Below are positions 13,121-16,247 of a DNA stretch of 16,247 bases, piece by piece. The notes beneath the pieces are model-generated. The model was not told where the DNA came from and did no database searches. It saw only the letters and a program-made list of their open reading frames with translations. The stretch is from Gemmatimonadota bacterium (GTDB lineage: Bacteria > Gemmatimonadota > Gemmatimonadetes > Gemmatimonadales > GWC2-71-9): NCBI GenBank assembly GCA_024640185.1, contig JAHEFN010000013.1:1-16247 (forward strand), given 5' to 3'. The translations under genes and the position numbers were made by a program. Numbering within the stretch: the stretch's first letter is position 1; every line of letters begins with the position of its first letter.

Positions 13121-14433
13121 TCCGACTCCCTCATGAGTTTGGCCGGTCCCTGCGGGGCCGGCTCCACCGTGACGCCCTCGCGACGCAGCTGTTCAGCCCG
13201 CCATGGTTCGAGGCGGACCAACACCGCGAGCATCGATGCCTCGAGGTCCTGACCCAGCACATCCCCATGACGATGCAACTGGCCGAGGCGCTTGCCATCT
13301 GCAGGATTCAGCAGGACCCGTACCACGGGGCGCAGCGACTCGGCCCGCCCCCGCAGGGCCGCCTTCAGCGGCACCAGGCCATCGGTGCGCATCGTGGTGG
13401 TGAACACCGCCTCCGGCCAGAGCTCGTGCGCCCTGCCGGCGAACGCCGTCGGATCCTCCAGCAGATCGATCTTGTTGAAGACCACCAGGCTGGGCCGGTC
13501 ACTGAAGCCCAGTTCGACGAGGACCTCGTCGACGGTGGCCATGTGATCCTCCCACTCGGGATGCGAGGCGTCGGTGACATGCAGCAGCAGGTCGGCCTCG
13601 CCGGCCTCCTCGAGGGTGGCCCGGAACGAGGCCACCAGGTGATGGGGCAGCTTGCGGATGAAGCCGACCGTGTCGGTGAGTCGCACCCGGAGGTTCTCGC
13701 CGAGATCGATCTCCCGGGTGAGGGTATCGAGGGTGGCGAAGAGGCGATCCTCCACGAAGATGTCGTGCTCGCCGGAGAGCGACCGCAGGACACTCGACTT
13801 GCCCGCGTTGGTATAGCCGACCAGTGCCACCGTGAGCATCGGGGCGCGCCCACGGCGGATCGTCTCGCGATGCCGACCGACGTCCCGCAACTTGGCACGC
13901 AACAAACCGATCTTCTCGCGAATCATCCGGCGATCGGTCTCCAACTGGGTCTCACCCGGTCCCCGCAGGCCGATGCCACCGCGAATCCTCGACAGGTGGG
14001 TCCACATCCTGGTGAGGCGGGGCAGCATGTACTGCAGCTGGGCCAGTTCGACCTGGAGCTTCGCCTCATGGGTCCGTGCGCGGGTCGCAAAGATGTCGAG
14101 GATCAGCTCGGCCCGATCCATCACCCGGATCCGCAACTGGTCCTCGAGCCCCTGCCCCTGTGCTGGTGAGAGTTCCTCGTCGAACACCACCAGGGTGGCC
14201 TTCGTGTCGAAGGCGAGCAGGGCCAATTCCTCGACCTTCCCCTCGCCGATCAGGGTCGAGGCGTTGGCCGACGCGACCTGCTGGGTGAGCCGGCCGACGA
14301 CCTGCGCACCGGCGGTATCGACGAGCCGCTCGAGCTCCTCGAGGTGTTCGGTCATCTTCTGGGTGTCGGTGGTGCCCTTGCGGGGTGCGGCCACCAGGAT
14401 CACCCGCTCACTCGGCGGGGCGACCTCAATCAA
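13117..14433 (-). CDS. hflX: Ribosome-rescue GTPase HflX
   Basis: 438 aa. HflX binds the 50S subunit and splits stalled or hibernating ribosomes. The N-terminal HflX domain (about 10-115) is followed by a helical linker and the hallmark RGGIGLRGPGETQLETDRR (151-169). The G domain has G1 GYTNAGKS (206-213), switch region FATLDTLTR (232-240), G3 DTVGFIRKLPHHLVASF (254-270) and G4 NKID (320-323). A C-terminal extension of about 60 residues follows. The start is TTG 14431-14433, overlapping the rarA TGA as TTGA; the purine-rich GAGGGGGA is about 12 nt upstream, weak. A GTG at 14401-14403 is the alternative start. Expression probably depends on coupling to rarA. Confidence 0.94.
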   Translation of the reverse strand: MIEVAPPSERVILVAAPRKGTTDTQKMTEHLEELERLVDTAGAQVVGRLTQQVASANASTLIGEGKVEELALLAFDTKATLVVFDEELSPAQGQGLEDQLRIRVMDRAELILDIFATRARTHEAKLQVELAQLQYMLPRLTRMWTHLSRIRGGIGLRGPGETQLETDRRMIREKIGLLRAKLRDVGRHRETIRRGRAPMLTVALVGYTNAGKSSVLRSLSGEHDIFVEDRLFATLDTLTREIDLGENLRVRLTDTVGFIRKLPHHLVASFRATLEEAGEADLLLHVTDASHPEWEDHMATVDEVLVELGFSDRPSLVVFNKIDLLEDPTAFAGRAHELWPEAVFTTTMRTDGLVPLKAALRGRAESLRPVVRVLLNPADGKRLGQLHRHGDVLGQDLEASMLAVLVRLEPWRAEQLRREGVTVEPAPQGPAKLMRESE

Positions 14434-15776
14434 CTCGCGGATGGTTCCCCCTCCTCGGCCTCGGTGCCGTCCTCGTCATTGCCCTCGCTCCGGCTGGCCC
14501 ACCACGCCATCCGGTCGGCGATGCGCCGCTCGTGGCCGAAGGCGCCTGGGGCATAGAACGTCGTGCCTCGCAGCGCGTCGGGAAGGTACTCCTGCGGCAC
14601 GAAGGCCGCGGGATCGTCGTGGGCATACCGGTAGTCCTCGCCGTAGCCGAGTTCCTTCAGGAGCGTGGTCGAGGCGTTGCGCAGGTGCAGCGGCACCGGG
14701 GCGGCAGGATGCTCGGTGGCCGCCGCCATCGCCGCCTTCCATCCCGTGTAGGCACGGTTCGACTTGGGAGCCGTCGCGAGATACACCGTGGCTTGTGCCA
14801 GGGCGAGTTCACCCTCGGGAGAGCCGAGGAACTCCCAGGCGTCCCGGGCGGCGATCACCTGCCCCAAGGCGCTGGGGTCGGCGAGCCCGATGTCCTCCGA
14901 CGCCATCCGAACCAGTCGGCGAGCGATGTAGCGCGGGTCCTCCCCGCCGCGGAGGATGCGGGCGAGCCAGTAGAGCGCGCCCTGTGGGTCGCTGCCGCGG
15001 ACGGCCTTGTGCAACGCCGAGATCAGGTCGTAGTGCTGTTCGCCGGACTTGTCGAAGGGTGGCACCCGTCGGGCCAGGGTGGCGGTGACCACCTCCGGCG
15101 TGATGGTGCCTCCTGCTCCCACGTGGGCCGCGGCCGCCTCGAGGACGGTGAGCACCCGCCGGGCGTCGCCATCGGCGATGGTGCTGAGCAGGGTCACCGC
15201 CGCCTCGGGCATGGCCAGCTGCATCGCCCCGAGTCCGCGGTCGCGGTCGGTGAGGGCCCGCCGGATCACGGTGGCAAGATCTTCCGTGGCCAAGGCCTCG
15301 AGCACCCAGACACGGGCTCGGGAGAGCAGCGCGGCGTTGAGGGCGAACGAGGGGTTCTCCGTCGTTGCCCCGATGAGCGTCACCACCCCACGCTCGACAG
15401 CGGGCAGGAAGGCATCCTGCTGGCCACGATTGAAGCGATGAATCTCGTCGACGAAGAGGATGGTCCCGGTGCCGACGGTGAGTCGCCCCTCGGACTCGCG
15501 GATGATCTCCCGCACCCTGGGCACGCCATCACTCACCGCCGAAAACGCCACGAAGTGTCGCGAGGCCGTGGTGGCGATCAGTCGGGCCAGCGTCGTCTTG
15601 CCGGTGCCCGGTGGCCCCCAGAAGATGCTGCTGCCCACGTCGCCCCGTCGAATGGCATCGCCCAACGGCTTGCCGCCATCGAGCAGGTGGCGCTGTCCGA
15701 CGAACTCGTCGAGGGTGGCGGGACGGAGACGGGCGGCAAGCGGTTCCGGCGGTGTGAACAGCGAGCGAGCCGTCAT
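14430..15776 (-). CDS. rarA: Replication-associated recombination protein RarA (MgsA), AAA+ ATPase
   Basis: 448 aa, the usual RarA length. This clamp-loader-like AAA+ ATPase acts at stalled forks and single-strand ends and interacts with SSB. It begins with PLAARLRPATLDEFVGQRHLL (12-32), then Walker A GPPGTGKTT (54-62), AFSAVSDGV (77-85), Walker B ILFVDEIHRFN (106-116), sensor 1 LIGATTENPSF (134-144), and the sensor 2 region DGDARRVL (202-209). The C-terminal oligomerisation domain has HYDLISALHKAVRGSDPQGA (248-267) and MASEDIGLADP (291-301). The tail after about 430 is acidic. ATG 15774-15776 has GGAG 5 nt upstream and overlaps the stop of the upstream CCA enzyme gene. Confidence 0.95.
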   Translation of the reverse strand: MTARSLFTPPEPLAARLRPATLDEFVGQRHLLDGGKPLGDAIRRGDVGSSIFWGPPGTGKTTLARLIATTASRHFVAFSAVSDGVPRVREIIRESEGRLTVGTGTILFVDEIHRFNRGQQDAFLPAVERGVVTLIGATTENPSFALNAALLSRARVWVLEALATEDLATVIRRALTDRDRGLGAMQLAMPEAAVTLLSTIADGDARRVLTVLEAAAAHVGAGGTITPEVVTATLARRVPPFDKSGEQHYDLISALHKAVRGSDPQGALYWLARILRGGEDPRYIARRLVRMASEDIGLADPSALGQVIAARDAWEFLGSPEGELALAQATVYLATAPKSNRAYTGWKAAMAAATEHPAAPVPLHLRNASTTLLKELGYGEDYRYAHDDPAAFVPQEYLPDALRGTTFYAPGAFGHERRIADRMAWWASRSEGNDEDGTEAEEGEPSAS

Positions 15777-16247
15777 GTCGACTCCGCCCTGGCAAGGGCG
15801 AGGAGGGCCTCCGGCGTATTGCGTGCGGGCTCAACCAGGACCGCCTCGAGCAGCCGACCGAGCAGCCGACCGAGTTCGGGGCCGGGTTCGGCCAGGCCAG
15901 CGGCCACCAGGTCGTCGCCACTGATCGCGAGCTCCCCTCGGGAGGTCGCCTCGCCGCGTTGCCGCACACCGCGGGCAACCTCGACCCAGCTGGCCGCGTC
16001 GGAACGGGCAATCGCCAGGGTCATCAGGTCATCAGCGGCGCCCCCGACCGTTGCCAACCAGCGGCGCACCGCCACCGGATCGCCTCCCCCGGGCGCCGCG
16101 GGTCCCCGATCAATCCCTCGGCCCCGCGAGATCTCCGCCCCGCTGGCCCGCAGGCGCCGAAGGATCGCCTCCACCGGCCGGCGCCAGGCGGCCAACAGCA
16201 GCACGGGGTCGAGGCAGATCGCCGCGGTCAGCGCGGGAGGGTCGGCC
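15773..16247 (-). CDS. CCA tRNA nucleotidyltransferase / poly(A) polymerase-like protein, C-terminal fragment
   Basis: The frame is open to the right edge, so the 5' part is missing; about 157 residues are in the window. The end reads ISGDDLVAAGLAEPGPELGRLLGRLLEAVLVEPARNTPEALLAL in pieces typical of the C-terminus of CCA-adding enzymes: ISGDDLVAAG, then GPELGRLLGRLLEAV, then N-T-P-E-A-L-L. The earlier part is an alanine-rich helical region. Such enzymes add CCA to tRNA 3' ends; both tRNA genes in this window lack encoded CCA. The nucleotidyltransferase head with its DxD motif is outside, so the call rests on the tail. Its stop overlaps the rarA ATG. A GTG at 16202-16204 is internal, not the start. 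Confidence 0.7.
   Translation of the reverse strand, partial: ADPPALTAAICLDPVLLLAAWRRPVEAILRRLRASGAEISRGRGIDRGPAAPGGGDPVAVRRWLATVGGAADDLMTLAIARSDAASWVEVARGVRQRGEATSRGELAISGDDLVAAGLAEPGPELGRLLGRLLEAVLVEPARNTPEALLALARAEST

Overview
The window reads as an ordinary chromosomal segment of a GC-rich Gram-negative bacterium. All recognised genes are housekeeping or cell-surface genes, with no transposase, phage gene or CRISPR array. The ADP-heptose kinase implies heptose-containing LPS. Gene style and layout would suit Gemmatimonadota, but this is inference; no rRNA or other decisive taxonomic marker is present.

Layout. (1) 1-8329, minus strand, read right to left: asparaginase (7328-8329), a CMD-family protein, obgE, dprA, a 267-bp gap with strong nested inverted repeats, then hemW, hrcA, dnaJ, prmA and a partial rsmE. 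The hemW-hrcA-dnaJ-prmA-rsmE order is the classic heat-shock/ribosome-modification block, but grpE and dnaK are absent. (2) 8390-9391, plus strand: a stand-alone heptose kinase, divergent from the asparaginase. (3) 9392-9897: a noncoding interval with two minus-strand tRNAs (Val-CAC, and a CAU tRNA that is Met or Ile2), a 17-bp perfect hairpin terminator, and four same-orientation DnaA-box-like nonamers. (4) 9898-12083: two divergent GT4 glycosyltransferases. (5) 12113-16247, minus strand: a UDP-glucuronate 4-epimerase, hflX, rarA and the C-terminal part of a CCA-adding enzyme, every junction overlapping by 4 nt.

How the genes fit together: the left block combines protein folding (DnaJ, HrcA), ribosome modification or assembly (PrmA, RsmE, Obg), haem handling (HemW) and DNA uptake/recombination (DprA). 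The middle and right hold surface-sugar genes (heptose kinase, two glycosyltransferases, GlcA epimerase), then ribosome rescue (HflX), replication-fork maintenance (RarA) and tRNA 3'-end maturation (CCA enzyme, consistent with neither tRNA gene encoding CCA).

The signals I find most worth checking are: a 124-nt rod-shaped RNA candidate with a 6S-like central bubble between dprA and hemW; a recurring TAnnnT -10-like hexamer 4-8 nt before the start codon of genes that lead transcription units (leaderless mRNAs), contrasted with Shine-Dalgarno-led overlapping internal genes; the DnaA-box-like cluster around the tRNAs; and the hrcA-dnaJ fusion cluster with no visible CIRCE element.
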